Shown: in pieces, positions 17,488-27,200 of the stretch
Numbering within the stretch: the first letter of the stretch is position 1
Layout: each line of letters starts with the position of its first letter
Made by a program: the position numbers and the translations under genes
Notes under the pieces: model-generated
What the model saw: only the letters and a program-made list of their open reading frames with translations
Told to the model about the DNA's origin: nothing
The model's database searches: none
Assembly (NCBI GenBank): GCA_016219875.1
Contig: JACRJZ010000042.1
Coordinates: 62,001-126,000 of the forward strand
DNA from: Verrucomicrobiota bacterium
Lineage (GTDB): Bacteria > Verrucomicrobiota > Verrucomicrobiia > Limisphaerales > JACRJZ01
Reading direction: 5' to 3'
Length of the DNA: 64,000 bases

Positions 17488-17505
17488 TTTTCAATTCCCT
17501 TTCCC
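17176..17505. repeat. Composite repeat: family B element nested in family D arms
   Basis: Family D blocks (GAATTGAGAATTGGAAATTG to about 17221, and CAATTTTCAATTTTCAATTC ending about 17505) flank a complete family B element at 17244-17439. Family B consists of several nested stem-forming units: ACTTTCCAGTCTGCC, CCGGTTTTCCAACCGGC, GCCAGCCGGCTGG, GCCGACTGCAAGTCGGC and CAGGTTGAAAACCTGCG, and ends in the pair GCATCAAGCTC/GAGCTTGATGC. Confidence 0.85.
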
Positions 17506-19287
17506 CGCTTTCCCCGGCTCCTTGATCTTCAGCACTTGGTCCGCCTTCACGTTGGCCAACTCTTGCGTCTGGCCGCTGGGCCAGCGGATTTCGATCTTGT
17601 CCGCGGCCGCCGCCTTGCCCAGGCCGAAGTGGAGGCGCTTGTCGCTCTGCATGAGGAAGCCCGCCGGACAGCGCTCTTCCTGGTAGAGTTTCACGCCCCC
17701 GATGGTCACGGTGACCTTCGCGCCAAAGCCATCACGGTTGCTCTGGGTGCCTTCGAGATTCAGCTTGAGCCAGTGGTGGCCCGACTTGTCGCGGTTCAGA
17801 AGGAGGAACGCGCGGTCGCCCATCGCCGTGATCAGGGCGTCCATTTTGCCGTCGTTGTTGAAGTCAGACACCGCGCTGCCGCGGGCGCGAATCTTGGTCT
17901 CAAAAATCTTGCCGCCTTTCTCGCGGACATCGAGAAACTTGCCGCCGCCTTCGTTCTCGATGAGCAAGCTTTCCCAGCCCACGAGATGGTGCGCGTCCCC
18001 GTTGGCGATCAAGATGTCCAGGTCGGTGTCGTTGTCGAAATCAAAGAAGTTGCAGCCCCAGCCGACGAACTGCGCGGTGATGCCGCCGAGGCGCGACACC
18101 ATCATCTGGTCGCTGTAGAGGCCCTGCGGCGAGCCCATGTAAAGCGAGCCGTAGCCGAGACGCGACACGAGGATGTCCGGGATGCCGTCGCCGTTGCAGT
18201 CGCCCACGCTGGCGGCCATCGAGCCGGCGGCTTCGCCCAGCGCATTGAAGGCAACCCCGAGCTTCGTGGCCTGATCACTGAAGTGGCCTTTGCCGTCGTT
18301 CACGAGCAGCGAGTTGGGTGTGCCGTCGTTGGAGATGTAGATGTCCGGGAAGCCGTCGTGGTTGTAGTCGAGCGTGCAAACGCTCATGGCGCGATGGCCG
18401 GGGACGCGCACGCCGGACTTCTCGCTGATGTCCTCGAACTTGCCGCCACCCAGGTTGCGATAGAGCACATTGAACTCCGGCTTGTAGGAGAGCGGGCCGG
18501 GGTAGGCGTCCGGGTTGAAGTAGAGTTTGTAGTTCGGATCGAAGGTGAGGTAGTTCGCGACAAACAGATCCAGCAAGCCGTCGTTATCGGCGTCCAGCCA
18601 CACGGCGGAGATGCCCGTGCTTTTGGTGGTGATGCCCGCCTGGACTGTCACGTTCTCGAAGGTGCCGTCGCCGCGATTGTGGTAGAGGAGGCAACTGCCG
18701 ACATTCACCACGATGAGATCGGTGAAGCCGTCGTTGTCGTAATCCGCCGCCGCCGCAGCCGTGCCGTAACCGGAGCCGGCCACGCCGGCCTTCTGGGTCA
18801 CGTCCTCGAACATGCCGTCGCCACGGTTGCGATAGAGGCGGTTTGGCTCGCGCGCAGTGCCGGGCTTGTGATGGGTGACGCCCTCGAGCGGGCCGGCGTT
18901 CACCAGGTAAATGTCCGGCCAGCCGTCGTTGTCGAGGTCCAGGATGGCGCCGCCGGCGCCGTTCGATTCCAGAATGTTGGCGATGCGGTTGTCGCAGTAT
19001 TGGTGGACGAACTTGATCCCGGCCTGGTCCGTGATGTCCTCGAAGAGGTCGTCCGCCTTGGCAACGATGGGCGGCGTGGGTTGAGCGAGGGCGGCAGCTT
19101 CTTCGCCCGGCGGGATGCTGCTGCGAACGGTGGTGCGCATGGCACTTTCACCGGTCTGGGCGGGGCGCGGGGTTTCAGAGGTGGCCTTGCGGGCGAGGCG
19201 GTTGAGCGCAAGAGGGATCAAGGCCAGCAGTACACACGCTCCGGCGACCGCCAGCACTTTCCACATCAGACCTTGAGAGTTGTTCAT
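17491..19287 (-). CDS. CRTAC1 family protein (FG-GAP/VCBS repeats with ASPIC-UnbV domain)
   Basis: 598 residues from the ATG at 19287 (MNNSQGLMWKV). Residues 8-29 form a signal anchor. Seven calcium-binding FG-GAP/VCBS blades can be read, such as DLDNDGWPDIYLVN, DYDNDGFTDLIVVN, DADNDGLLDLFVAN, DYNHDGFPDIYISN, DCNGDGIPDILVS, DFDNDTDLDILIAN and DFNNDGKMDALIT, giving a seven-bladed integrin-like propeller. A C-terminal ASPIC/UnbV domain follows (HWLKLNLEGTQSNRDGFGAK ... QSDKRLHFGLGKA). The protein is exported and probably binds a surface polymer or partner protein. It is the first gene of the minus-strand redox/sensor operon; the repeat block 17190-17490 separates it from the HzsA-like gene. Confidence 0.92.
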   Translation of the reverse strand: MNNSQGLMWKVLAVAGACVLLALIPLALNRLARKATSETPRPAQTGESAMRTTVRSSIPPGEEAAALAQPTPPIVAKADDLFEDITDQAGIKFVHQYCDNRIANILESNGAGGAILDLDNDGWPDIYLVNAGPLEGVTHHKPGTAREPNRLYRNRGDGMFEDVTQKAGVAGSGYGTAAAAADYDNDGFTDLIVVNVGSCLLYHNRGDGTFENVTVQAGITTKSTGISAVWLDADNDGLLDLFVANYLTFDPNYKLYFNPDAYPGPLSYKPEFNVLYRNLGGGKFEDISEKSGVRVPGHRAMSVCTLDYNHDGFPDIYISNDGTPNSLLVNDGKGHFSDQATKLGVAFNALGEAAGSMAASVGDCNGDGIPDILVSRLGYGSLYMGSPQGLYSDQMMVSRLGGITAQFVGWGCNFFDFDNDTDLDILIANGDAHHLVGWESLLIENEGGGKFLDVREKGGKIFETKIRARGSAVSDFNNDGKMDALITAMGDRAFLLLNRDKSGHHWLKLNLEGTQSNRDGFGAKVTVTIGGVKLYQEERCPAGFLMQSDKRLHFGLGKAAAADKIEIRWPSGQTQELANVKADQVLKIKEPGKAGKGN

Positions 19288-19588
19288 AACATGCCCTGCC
19301 CCGTCGCCGAAAGTAACGGCCCCTGGCCGGGTTGCCGGCGTTCGGGCATCATGCGCGTCCACGCGGAACGCGCGTTCAGGTTGACTGGGCCGAGTTCTTG
19401 ACAGATTCCGCGGAGTGTGACGACGAGGCAGTGGCGGAGTGGGCGTGGCAAGGGGTGGGCTGCGTCTCGCCGGAGGCAGGCAGCGAACTGGGCCACCGCA
19501 GTCAGCATGATCTGAAAACCTCTTCCAGGGCGGTCCACTGGGCATCTGTCCGCTGTAATTTCATCACGAATGAGCTTCTTTCAGGACC

Positions 19589-19682
19589 GTAGCAGCCGAC
19601 GTGAGGAGGCTCACTCTTTGAATCCGAAATCTGAAATCTGAAATCTGAAATCAAGACAGAGCCTCCTCATGTCGGCTGCTAC
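19589..19682. repeat. Palindromic repeat, family A, copy 1
   Basis: Inverted 24-base arms at 19589-19612 (GTAGCAGCCGACGTGAGGAG..) and 19659-19682, one mismatch. The spacer is a tandem of AAATCTGAAATCTG units. Flanks TTTCAGGACC and GGTCCTGAAA extend the palindrome. Confidence 0.9.
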
Positions 19683-19745
19683 GAGGTCCTGAAATCGCCT
19701 CGAATGGAGGCGGCTGACCCCGGCCGCCACGAATTGGAAATCGTC

Positions 19746-19937
19746 CAGGGCTGCCTCAAGCTTCCGCCCGGCGCACCGGGTGGCGCAGGTTTTTAACCTG
19801 CCGTAGCGCCGACTTGCAGTCGGCCAGGCCGTGAGACTTCCAGCCGGCTGGCCTCGTCCAACGCTCGCCGGTTGGAAAACTGGCGCTACGGCAGACGGGA
19901 AAGTCTGCGCTACGACTGCTCCCGAACCGAGCTTGAG
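19746..19937. repeat. Nested stem-loop repeat, family B, copy 2 (inverted)
   Basis: Same units as the copy at 17244-17439 but in reverse order: GCTGCCTCAAGC, CAGGTTTTTAACCTGC, GCCGACTTGCAGTCGGC, GCCAGCCGGCTGG-like, GCCGGTTGGAAAACTGGC and CAGACGGGAAAGTCTGCG, ending CCGAACCGAGCTTGAGGC. Compensatory base changes are visible within individual stems. Confidence 0.85.
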
Positions 19938-20087
19938 GCAACTCTGGAAATCGCCTCTCGGCTCTGTTTTTTTCTCGCCAAGCCGCGGTTTTTCTCTTTC
20001 CTTCACCGGCGTCCGTTTGGGCGAAAGCGGGTGGCCGGTTCCGTTGACACCTGACCGAAGTGTGGCATCCGTTCAGCCCGAAGTGTT

Positions 20088-21908
20088 GTGAACACGACTA
20101 CGATCATGTCTGCCGCGCCAACCACGAATCCAAAGCTCCTCGCCTGGGTCGAGGAGATGATCCAACTTTGCCAACCTGCCGGCGTCCATTGGTGCGACGG
20201 CTCGGAGGCCGAGACTCAGCGCCTGTGCGACCTCATGGTCCAGGGCGGGACCTTCACCAAGCTCAACGAAAAGCTGCGCCCCGGTTGCTACCTGGCCCGT
20301 TCGCACGCCAGCGACGTGGCCCGCGTGGAGGACCGGACCTTCATCTGCGCGAAGACCCAAGAGGAAGCCGGCCCGAACAACCATTGGGCGGATCCGGCGG
20401 AAATGCGCCAGCGGCTGCTCGGCCTCTTCAAAGGCAGCATGGCAGGCCGCACGATGTACATCATCCCCTTCGCCATGGGACCGCTCGATTCGCCCATTGC
20501 CAAGATTGGCATCGAAGTCACCGACTCGGCCTACGTCGTCGTCAACATGCGGATCATGACGCGGATGGGGCAGGCCGTGCTCGACAAGCTGGGCGTCGGC
20601 GGCGCGTTCATTCCCTGTCTCCACTCCGTCGGCGCGCCGCTCCGTCCGGGGCAGCAGGATGTTCCCTGGCCCTGCGAGCCGGACCCGAAAAAGAAATACA
20701 TCGTCCACTTCCCCGACGACCCGTCCATTTGGTCGTTCGGCTCCGGCTACGGCGGCAACGCACTTCTGGGCAAGAAGTGCCTCGCGTTGCGCATCGCCTC
20801 CACCATCGCGCGCCGCGAGGGCTGGCTCGCCGAACACATGCTGATCCTCGGTCTCACGTCGCCGCAGGGGACAAAGCACTATGTGGCCGCCGCGTTCCCC
20901 AGCGCCTGCGGCAAAACCAATCTCGCCATGATGCAGCCGTCGCTGCCGGGCTGGAAAGTGACGTGCCTGGGCGACGACATCGCGTGGCTGCGCCTAGGCC
21001 AGGACGGCCGGCTTTACGCCACCAATCCTGAAACCGGCTTCTTCGGCGTGGCCCCTGGCACCTCGCAGCACTCCAATCCCAACGCCCTGGCCGCCATCAC
21101 TCGCAACACCATCTTCACGAACGTCGCCCTCAAGCCCGACGGCGACGTGTGGTGGGAAGACATGGGCGTGCCCGCGCCGGCCACGGCCATTGACTGGGAA
21201 GGGAACGACTGGACGCCGGATTGCGGACGCAAGGCCGCGCACCCGAACTCGCGCTTCACCGCGCCGGCGGCGCAATGCCCCGTCATCGACCCGGACTGGC
21301 AGAGCGCAGAGGGCGTGCCGCTGTCGGCGATCCTCTTCGGCGGGCGTCGCGCCACCACCATCCCGCTGGTGAACGAGGCCGTGTCGTGGGAGCACGGTGT
21401 CTTCCTCGGTTCGGCCTGCGGCTCTGAAACCACGGCCGCCGCCCTGGGCAAGGCCGGCGTGCTGCGCCGCGATCCCTTCGCCATGCTGCCCTTCTGTGGC
21501 TACAACATGGGCGACTACTTCGCGCATTGGCTGGCGTTGGCCCAGCGCACCGACCGCCGCAAACTGCCGCGGGTTTTCTTCACCAACTGGTTCCGCCGCA
21601 GTGACAGCGGCAAGTGGCTTTGGCCCGGCTACGGCGAAAACAGCCGCGTCCTCAAATGGGTTTGCGAGCGCGTCGAAGGCACGGGCCAAGCCGTCGAAAC
21701 GCCGATCGGATTTCTGCCCACGCCCGACGCGCTGGACCTCTCCGGCCTGAACTTGAACGGGGACGATCTCCGACACCTCCTCTCCGTCGATGTCGAAGGC
21801 TGGAAGAAGGAAGTGGAAGACGTGGCGGCGTCCTACTCGAACTACAAGGATCGCCTGCCGTCGGCGTTGACCGAGCAACTCGCCTTGCTGCGCCAGAGGC
21901 TGGGGTAG
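20088..21908 (+). CDS. pckG: Phosphoenolpyruvate carboxykinase (GTP)
   Basis: 606 residues, the standard length of the GTP-dependent enzyme. It converts oxaloacetate plus GTP to phosphoenolpyruvate, CO2 and GDP in gluconeogenesis (cytoplasm). The kinase-1a P-loop with the reactive cysteine, [12 protein letters not shown], is at 270-281. Other hallmarks are DGSEAE (37-42), [12 protein letters not shown] (121-132), [22 protein letters not shown], and [19 protein letters not shown] second in-frame ATG at 20106 (MSAAPTTNP) is an alternative start; neither has an obvious purine-rich ribosome site. The gene stands alone, with repeat-filled DNA on both sides. Confidence 0.97.
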   Translation: MNTTTIMSAAPTTNPKLLAWVEEMIQLCQPAGVHWCDGSEAETQRLCDLMVQGGTFTKLNEKLRPGCYLARSHASDVARVEDRTFICAKTQEEAGPNNHWADPAEMRQRLLGLFKGSMAGRTMYIIPFAMGPLDSPIAKIGIEVTDSAYVVVNMRIMTRMGQAVLDKLGVGGAFIPCLHSVGAPLRPGQQDVPWPCEPDPKKKYIVHFPDDPSIWSFGSGYGGNALLGKKCLALRIASTIARREGWLAEHMLILGLTSPQGTKHYVAAAFPSACGKTNLAMMQPSLPGWKVTCLGDDIAWLRLGQDGRLYATNPETGFFGVAPGTSQHSNPNALAAITRNTIFTNVALKPDGDVWWEDMGVPAPATAIDWEGNDWTPDCGRKAAHPNSRFTAPAAQCPVIDPDWQSAEGVPLSAILFGGRRATTIPLVNEAVSWEHGVFLGSACGSETTAAALGKAGVLRRDPFAMLPFCGYNMGDYFAHWLALAQRTDRRKLPRVFFTNWFRRSDSGKWLWPGYGENSRVLKWVCERVEGTGQAVETPIGFLPTPDALDLSGLNLNGDDLRHLLSVDVEGWKKEVEDVAASYSNYKDRLPSALTEQLALLRQRLG

Positions 21909-21931
21909 CGGGGGGCCGTTACATGTTGAAG

Positions 21932-21985
21932 GTTGAAAGTTGCAGGTTGACCCGGCGCAGATCCGGTCAACCTGTAACTTTCAAC
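21932..21985. repeat. Inverted repeat downstream of pckG, family C
   Basis: Arms of 21 bases at 21932-21952 (GTTGAAAGTTGCAGGTTGAC..) and 21965-21985 with one mismatch and a 12-base loop. It starts 23 bases after the pckG stop, so it could act as a transcription terminator or RNA-stabilising hairpin. Confidence 0.75.
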
Positions 21986-22027
21986 TTTTAACCTGCAACC
22001 GACGGAACTGCGCGCGGTGCTGAAGTC

Positions 22028-22111
22028 GTTGAAGGGTTGAAGAGTTGAAGCGGCTTCAGCACAGGGCGAAAGCCATCCCCTGAAGCCGCTTTAACTCTTC
22101 AACCCTTCAAC
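22028..22111. repeat. Inverted repeat upstream of DUF4340 gene, family C
   Basis: Arms of 31 bases at 22028-22058 (GTTGAAGGGTTGAAGAGTTG..) and 22081-22111 match at 30 positions; the loop is 22 bases. Related copies lie at 42061-42153 and 55726-55796. Confidence 0.85.
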
Positions 22112-22173
22112 ACCTTCACGCCCGATTCGTGATTGCTCCCGCCGCGCGGCTGCCGCTAACTTGCCGCGCTGTC

Positions 22174-24216
22174 ATGATGAAGTGGCGAAACACCTGGTTG
22201 CTGGTGGCGGGCACCGTGGGGCTGTTCGGGTTCATTGCGCTCTACGAGCGGCACACCGGCCCGACCACGCCCGCCGTCGCTCCCCCGTCACGCCTGTTGC
22301 CCAGTCTCAAAACCGCTGACGCCACCGGCGTGCAGGTGCGGCGCACAAACCAGTTCGTCGTCCGCGCCGAGCGCGCCGCAGCATCCTGGCGCCTGACCGC
22401 GCCGCTAGTTTATCCCGCTGCGCCCGTGGCCGTGGAGCGGCTGCTCCTGGCGCTGGAGCGCGCGGTGGCGCCGACCCACCTCACGCCCCGCGACCTCGCC
22501 GGCCGCAGACAAAAGCCCGCCGACTTCGGACTCGAAACGCCGCAGGCCGTCGTGCTCGTCGAACAAGGCAGCGAACGCCACGAACTGGTCTTCGGCGCGC
22601 TCACGCCGCCGGGCGATCAAGTCTATGTGCAGGAGGTCGGCTCGCCCGACATCAGCGTGGTGGACGCTGCCGTGCTTCAGCTTCTGCCTCAGTCCGTCAA
22701 CGACTGGCGCAACCTTGCGCTGCTGGAGTTCAGCGGCTTCGAGTTCGACCGGTTGGAAGTGGCGAAAGGCGGCGGGGGCTTGTTCCTGCAATTCGACGCC
22801 ACCAACCAGCTCTGGCACCTGAGCCGTCCCCGGCAGCGCGCCGACCAAGCCAAGGTCGAGGGCCTGCTCGAAACCCTCGTCCAAGCCCGCGTCACGCAAT
22901 TCGTCACGGACGACCCGAAGGCCGATCTCGACAGTTTCGGTTTGCAGCCGCCGCAACTGGAGGTGGCGCTCGGGCGCGGCACCAACCAGTCGCAGCGCGT
23001 GCAATTCGGCAAAGGCCCCGTCGGCGACACCACCAACGTCTATGCCCGCCGCCTGAACCAGACGAACGTGGTCCTCGTGCCGAAGGCGCTGCTCGAAACC
23101 CTCGGCACTCCCGCCGCCGAATACCGCGACCGCCGGCTGCTGGCCTTCCAACCCGCCAGCGTCACCGTCATCGAAGTGCGCGGGGAAGAGCCGTTCACCC
23201 TGCGCCGCCTCACGAACGGCAACTGGGTGGCGGGCGAAACGACGCTGGTGGACGGTCCCTTCGTGCGCGACTGGCTCCAAGGTCTCAGCCAGCTTCAGGT
23301 CAGTGAATTCGTGAAGGACGTGGTCACGGATTTCTCCAACTACGGCCTGGCCCCGCCGCGGCGCCAGTATCTCCTCCGAACCACCGTCACGAACGCGGCC
23401 GGCGTCACTAACCTGCTGCTGGGCGAAATCCAGTTTGGCACCAACACCGCCGAGAGAGTCTTTGTCCACCGCGCCGACGAGGATTCGGTCTATGCGATTC
23501 CGTTTGCGGACTACTACCGGATGCCGGCCGAGTCGTGGCAGTTGCGCGACCGCCGCGTCTGGAATTTCTCCACCAACCAAGTCACGCGCGTGACGGCGCG
23601 CCACAGCGGCGCCAGCCGCACCCTGCTGCGCACCGCCAACCATGAGTGGGAACTGGCGCCCGGCTCGCCGGGCTTCTACCAACCCAATTCGTTCGCGCTC
23701 GAAGAAATCATGTTTCGCCTGGGCGAACTCCAGGCGACGGTGTGGTGCGCGCGCGGCAAAGAAACCCTTCCCCGCTACGGCTTCGCCGAGTTGAACCTCC
23801 AGGTGATCGTGGAACTCAAGCTCGGCGAGAAGGTCCAGAGGCTCACGATGGACTTCGGCGGGCCGACCCCAGGACGCTTCCCCTACGCCGCGACGACGAT
23901 CGAGGGACAGGTCTGGGTGTTCGAGTTCCCCTTCTTCCTCTATCAAGACATGGTGCGCGCCTTCGGCCTGCCGCTCATTCCGTCGCCCCAAGAACGGCGC
24001 CGAGAAGGCGCGTCGCGGTTCGCGGTGCCACCGAACTTGGAGGCAACCTTTGGATCTTGTCCGGTGCCTCATGCCGTGCCGGTGGGGCGAGCGTACTCGC
24101 GAGCCGAAGACCTGGCACAGGGAGCGGCTCGCGAGTACGCTCGCCCCACCAGACGGACCTCCTTTCCATTCCCGCGAAAAACGGACCCATTACGGGTGGG
24201 TCGTATCCCGATTTGA
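22174..24216 (+). CDS. DUF4340 domain envelope protein with repeat-encoded C-terminal tail
   Basis: 680 residues from the ATG at 22174; an ATG at 22129 adds 15 residues before the membrane segment and is less likely. One N-terminal membrane helix (7-24, WLLVAGTVGLFGFIALYE) anchors a large extracytoplasmic part. It contains repeated DUF4340 units: SWRLTAPLVYPAAPVAVERLLLALE, KPADFGLETPQAVVLVEQG, DLDSFGLQPPQLEVALG, NYGLAPPRRQYLLR. In other bacteria DUF4340 proteins occur with gliding/ABC-type genes (GldG context), but none is seen here. Residues 636-659 are encoded by a near-perfect palindrome at 24081-24150, and the tail beyond lacks the family's normal ending. The AsmA-like gene follows 6 bases later. 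Confidence 0.85.
   Translation: MMKWRNTWLLVAGTVGLFGFIALYERHTGPTTPAVAPPSRLLPSLKTADATGVQVRRTNQFVVRAERAAASWRLTAPLVYPAAPVAVERLLLALERAVAPTHLTPRDLAGRRQKPADFGLETPQAVVLVEQGSERHELVFGALTPPGDQVYVQEVGSPDISVVDAAVLQLLPQSVNDWRNLALLEFSGFEFDRLEVAKGGGGLFLQFDATNQLWHLSRPRQRADQAKVEGLLETLVQARVTQFVTDDPKADLDSFGLQPPQLEVALGRGTNQSQRVQFGKGPVGDTTNVYARRLNQTNVVLVPKALLETLGTPAAEYRDRRLLAFQPASVTVIEVRGEEPFTLRRLTNGNWVAGETTLVDGPFVRDWLQGLSQLQVSEFVKDVVTDFSNYGLAPPRRQYLLRTTVTNAAGVTNLLLGEIQFGTNTAERVFVHRADEDSVYAIPFADYYRMPAESWQLRDRRVWNFSTNQVTRVTARHSGASRTLLRTANHEWELAPGSPGFYQPNSFALEEIMFRLGELQATVWCARGKETLPRYGFAELNLQVIVELKLGEKVQRLTMDFGGPTPGRFPYAATTIEGQVWVFEFPFFLYQDMVRAFGLPLIPSPQERRREGASRFAVPPNLEATFGSCPVPHAVPVGRAYSRAEDLAQGAAREYARPTRRTSFPFPRKTDPLRVGRIPI
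24081..24150. repeat. Palindrome in the 3' end of the DUF4340 gene, family G
   Basis: Perfect 25-base inverted arms at 24081-24105 (GGTGGGGCGAGCGTACTCGC..) and 24126-24150, with a 20-base loop. It lies in frame and encodes about residues 636-659 (VGRAYSRAEDLAQGAAREYA region), then 66 more bases to the stop. Confidence 0.88.
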
Positions 24217-24222
24217 CCCGCC

Positions 24223-27200
24223 ATGCCCCCGCCGGTCCAAAGCCGCTTCTGGCGCCGGGCGCGTCTGACCTTCCGCTGGGTCCGCATCACGGGCTGGTTG
24301 CTGGTTCTCGCGCTGCTCTGCGCGCTGCTGTGGCTGAACCGCGTCGGCCTGCCGGACTTCCTCAAAGAGCGGCTGCTGGCGGAACTGCGCGCGCACGGGA
24401 TGGAAGTGGAGTTTTCCCGGATGCGGCTGCGGTGGTATCGCGGCATCGTGGCGGAGAATGTCCGCTTCGAGCAGGCCGACGCGGCCTCGCGCCTGCAAGT
24501 GACGGCGCAGGAACTGATCTTCCGTCTCGACACGGCGGCCTTGTGGCGGCGGCAAGTCCAACTGCGCGGCGTGGCGCTCCTCGACGGGCGGGCCAGCGTG
24601 CCGCTGACCGCCAGCAACGCGCCGACGCGCGAGATCGTCGTGGAGCGCCTGCAGGTGCAGGTGGATTTTCAGCCGCACGATCGCTGGCAGTTGAGCGCGT
24701 TCGACGGGCGCGTCCTCGGCGTGAATTTCCATCTCAGCGGCACGGTGGCGAACGCGCCGGCGCTCTTCCGCCGCCAGCCGCGTGATCGCGCCGCGGCCCG
24801 GCAGCGCGCGGAGTTCTGGAACCGGGTGTTCGCCCGCCTGGAACAAATCCAGTTCGCGCCGCCCGCAGAGATGAAGGGGACCTTCGCCACGGACGGGAAC
24901 GCGCCGGAGACATTCTCGCTGCGCGCAGAACTCGCGACCGAGGACTTCAAGTCGCCGTGGGCCAATGGACGGAACCTGGCGCTCTCGCTGGCGCTCCAGC
25001 CGCCGTCGAACACGCTCCGGCAGATCGAAGTGGACCTCGCCGCGCGCAGCACGCACACGCCGTGGGGCCAAGCCGCCACGCTCCGCCTAGTCGCGCGGGC
25101 CGACACGCCGCTGACTCATTTGCGGCCGCAGAATCTCCGCTTGGGCCTCGATGCCGAAGGCGTGAACACGCCCTGGGGGCGCGCGCAGGAACTCCATTTG
25201 ACCTCGGACGCGTTGTCCCCGCTCGCGCCAAGCTGGGCGGAGCGGAGTTCGCTGGACCTGACCGCGCGCGCCGTCCGCTCGCCGTGGGCCGCAGCGGATG
25301 AACTTGCGCTGCGCGGTTCGTTGCGCGCCGCTGCGACCAACACCGCCCTCGCCCACGGCACCTACGAGTTGCGAGGCCGGCGAGTCCGCACGCGCTGGCT
25401 GGACGCCACCAACGCCTTCCTCACGGCGAGCGTCGTGCAGGCAGCGTCGAACCTCTGGCCGGCGTCCGCCACGGCGAAGCTCGAGTTGCTGCACGCCGTC
25501 GCCAAAAGCACCAACGCGCCGTTGGGCATCGTCGGCATGGCCAAGTCGGTGAAGTTCGACGGACAACTGTCGCTGCCGCCGCGGGCTGCGTTGATCGACA
25601 CCAACCTTTCTTGGCTGGCGCGGCTGGAGCAGGTTCCAGTCAGCGCCCACGCCGAACTGGCCGAGGCCCAGGCCGGACGGCTCGATCTCCAGCGCCTCGC
25701 CTGTGACACTCGCTGGCGCGGGCCAACGCTGGACGTGGATTCGCTGACGGCCACTTTGTCCGGCGGCCAGTTGTCCGCCACGGCACGCTGGCACGCGGCG
25801 ACCCGGGAACTCACGAGCACGCTGGCCACCAGTCTTGATCCGTGGCGACTCGCGCCGCTGTTCACCACGAACGCCGCCCCGTGGAGCGACCAGGCCCATT
25901 GGGATGCGCCGCCGCAACTCGACGCCGCCTTCCGAGTGGTCTTGCCCTCGTGGACCAACTCCGCGGTGAATTGGCGCGGCGAAGTTCTGCCCACGCTGGC
26001 GCTCGCGGCGCGGGCGCGGCTGGGCGCCGGCACGGTGAAGTCGGTCCCCATTTCGTCCGCCCGCGCCGAGGTCACGGTGACGAACTTGCTCTGGCAGGCC
26101 CGAGGCGTGGAACTCGTCCGCCCGGAAGGCCGCGCGACGATTACGTTGGATTTCGACAGCGGCTCGCGCGAGTTCACCACCCGGCTCCGCAGCACGATCG
26201 ATCTGGAATGCTTGCGTCCGGCGCTGGACACCGAAGGCGCCCGCAAGGCGTTTGGCTATTTTGCGTTCGGGCAACCGCCGCGGATCAAGGCCGAGGCTTC
26301 GGGGCGTTGGGGCGATTGGGACCGCTTGGGCGGACGAGCGCGCGTTGAGTTGACGAACGCCACGTTCCGCGGGCAGGCCATCAAGAGCTGCAACTCCGAC
26401 GCGGCCTACACCAACCGGATGCTGGACGTGTTCAACACCCGGATCGAGCGCGAAGAAGGCGCGGTCAGCGTGGACCAGGTGCGCGTGGACTTCCGCCGAA
26501 ACACGGTCAATCTGACGAACGTGCAGAGCGCCATCGACCCGGCCGCCGTGGCGCACGCCATCGGGCCGCACATCGTGAAGACGCTTTCGCCCTATCGGTT
26601 CGCCCGGCCGCCCACGGTCCACTTCGAAGGCACGGTCGGCATCTACAGCAAGAGCGGGCTGGACGACGCGCGCTTCGAGGTGTCCGGCGGGCCGTTCCAG
26701 TGGCAGAACTTCAAGTTCGACCAGGTGTCCGCGCGGCTGCATTGGCTGGACGAAACGCTTTCGATCACCAGCTTTGGCGGCGCAATCCACGAAGGCACGG
26801 CGGCGGGCGCGGGATTCTTTGACTTCGCGGACAGCCACGCCGGCACGCGCTTTCAGTTCGACCTGACCGCTACGAACGTCAGCGCCGGGCCGCTGCTGGC
26901 CGACTTGTTTCCCGCTTCCACGAACCACCTCGCCGGCTCACTGGGCGGGCGCCTCGTCGTCACCAACGCCACGACGGCGGACCTGAGAAGCTGGTTCGGC
27001 CACGGTGATGTGAGCCTGCGCGACGGCCTGATTTGGGACGAACCGGTCTTCGCGCTCTTCTCGCCGGCGCTGAATAAGGTGGTGCCCGGCATCGGCAACA
27101 GCCGGGCACGGCGGGCCTCGGCCACGTTCGTCTTGACCAACAGCGTGCTGTTTTCGCGCGACCTCGAAGTCCACGCCACCGGCATGAGGATGCAGTTCGA

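Larger units (their letters stand above)
19290..20087. other. Repeat-filled region between CRTAC1 and pckG
   Basis: This stretch of about 800 bases lies between divergent genes (CRTAC1 on minus, pckG on plus). It holds a family A palindrome (19589-19682) and a family B element (19746-19937, opposite orientation to the one at 17244). The remaining 250 bases before pckG and about 300 bases upstream of CRTAC1 show no convincing gene; both promoters must lie here, but no clear consensus hexamers were found. Confidence 0.6.

Noticed and set aside
24669..25106. Long antisense reading frames beneath the AsmA-like and other large genes
   Set aside because: They run opposite to clear genes and consist of Arg/Ala/Ser-rich sequence typical of reversed high-GC codons; no domain can be recognised.
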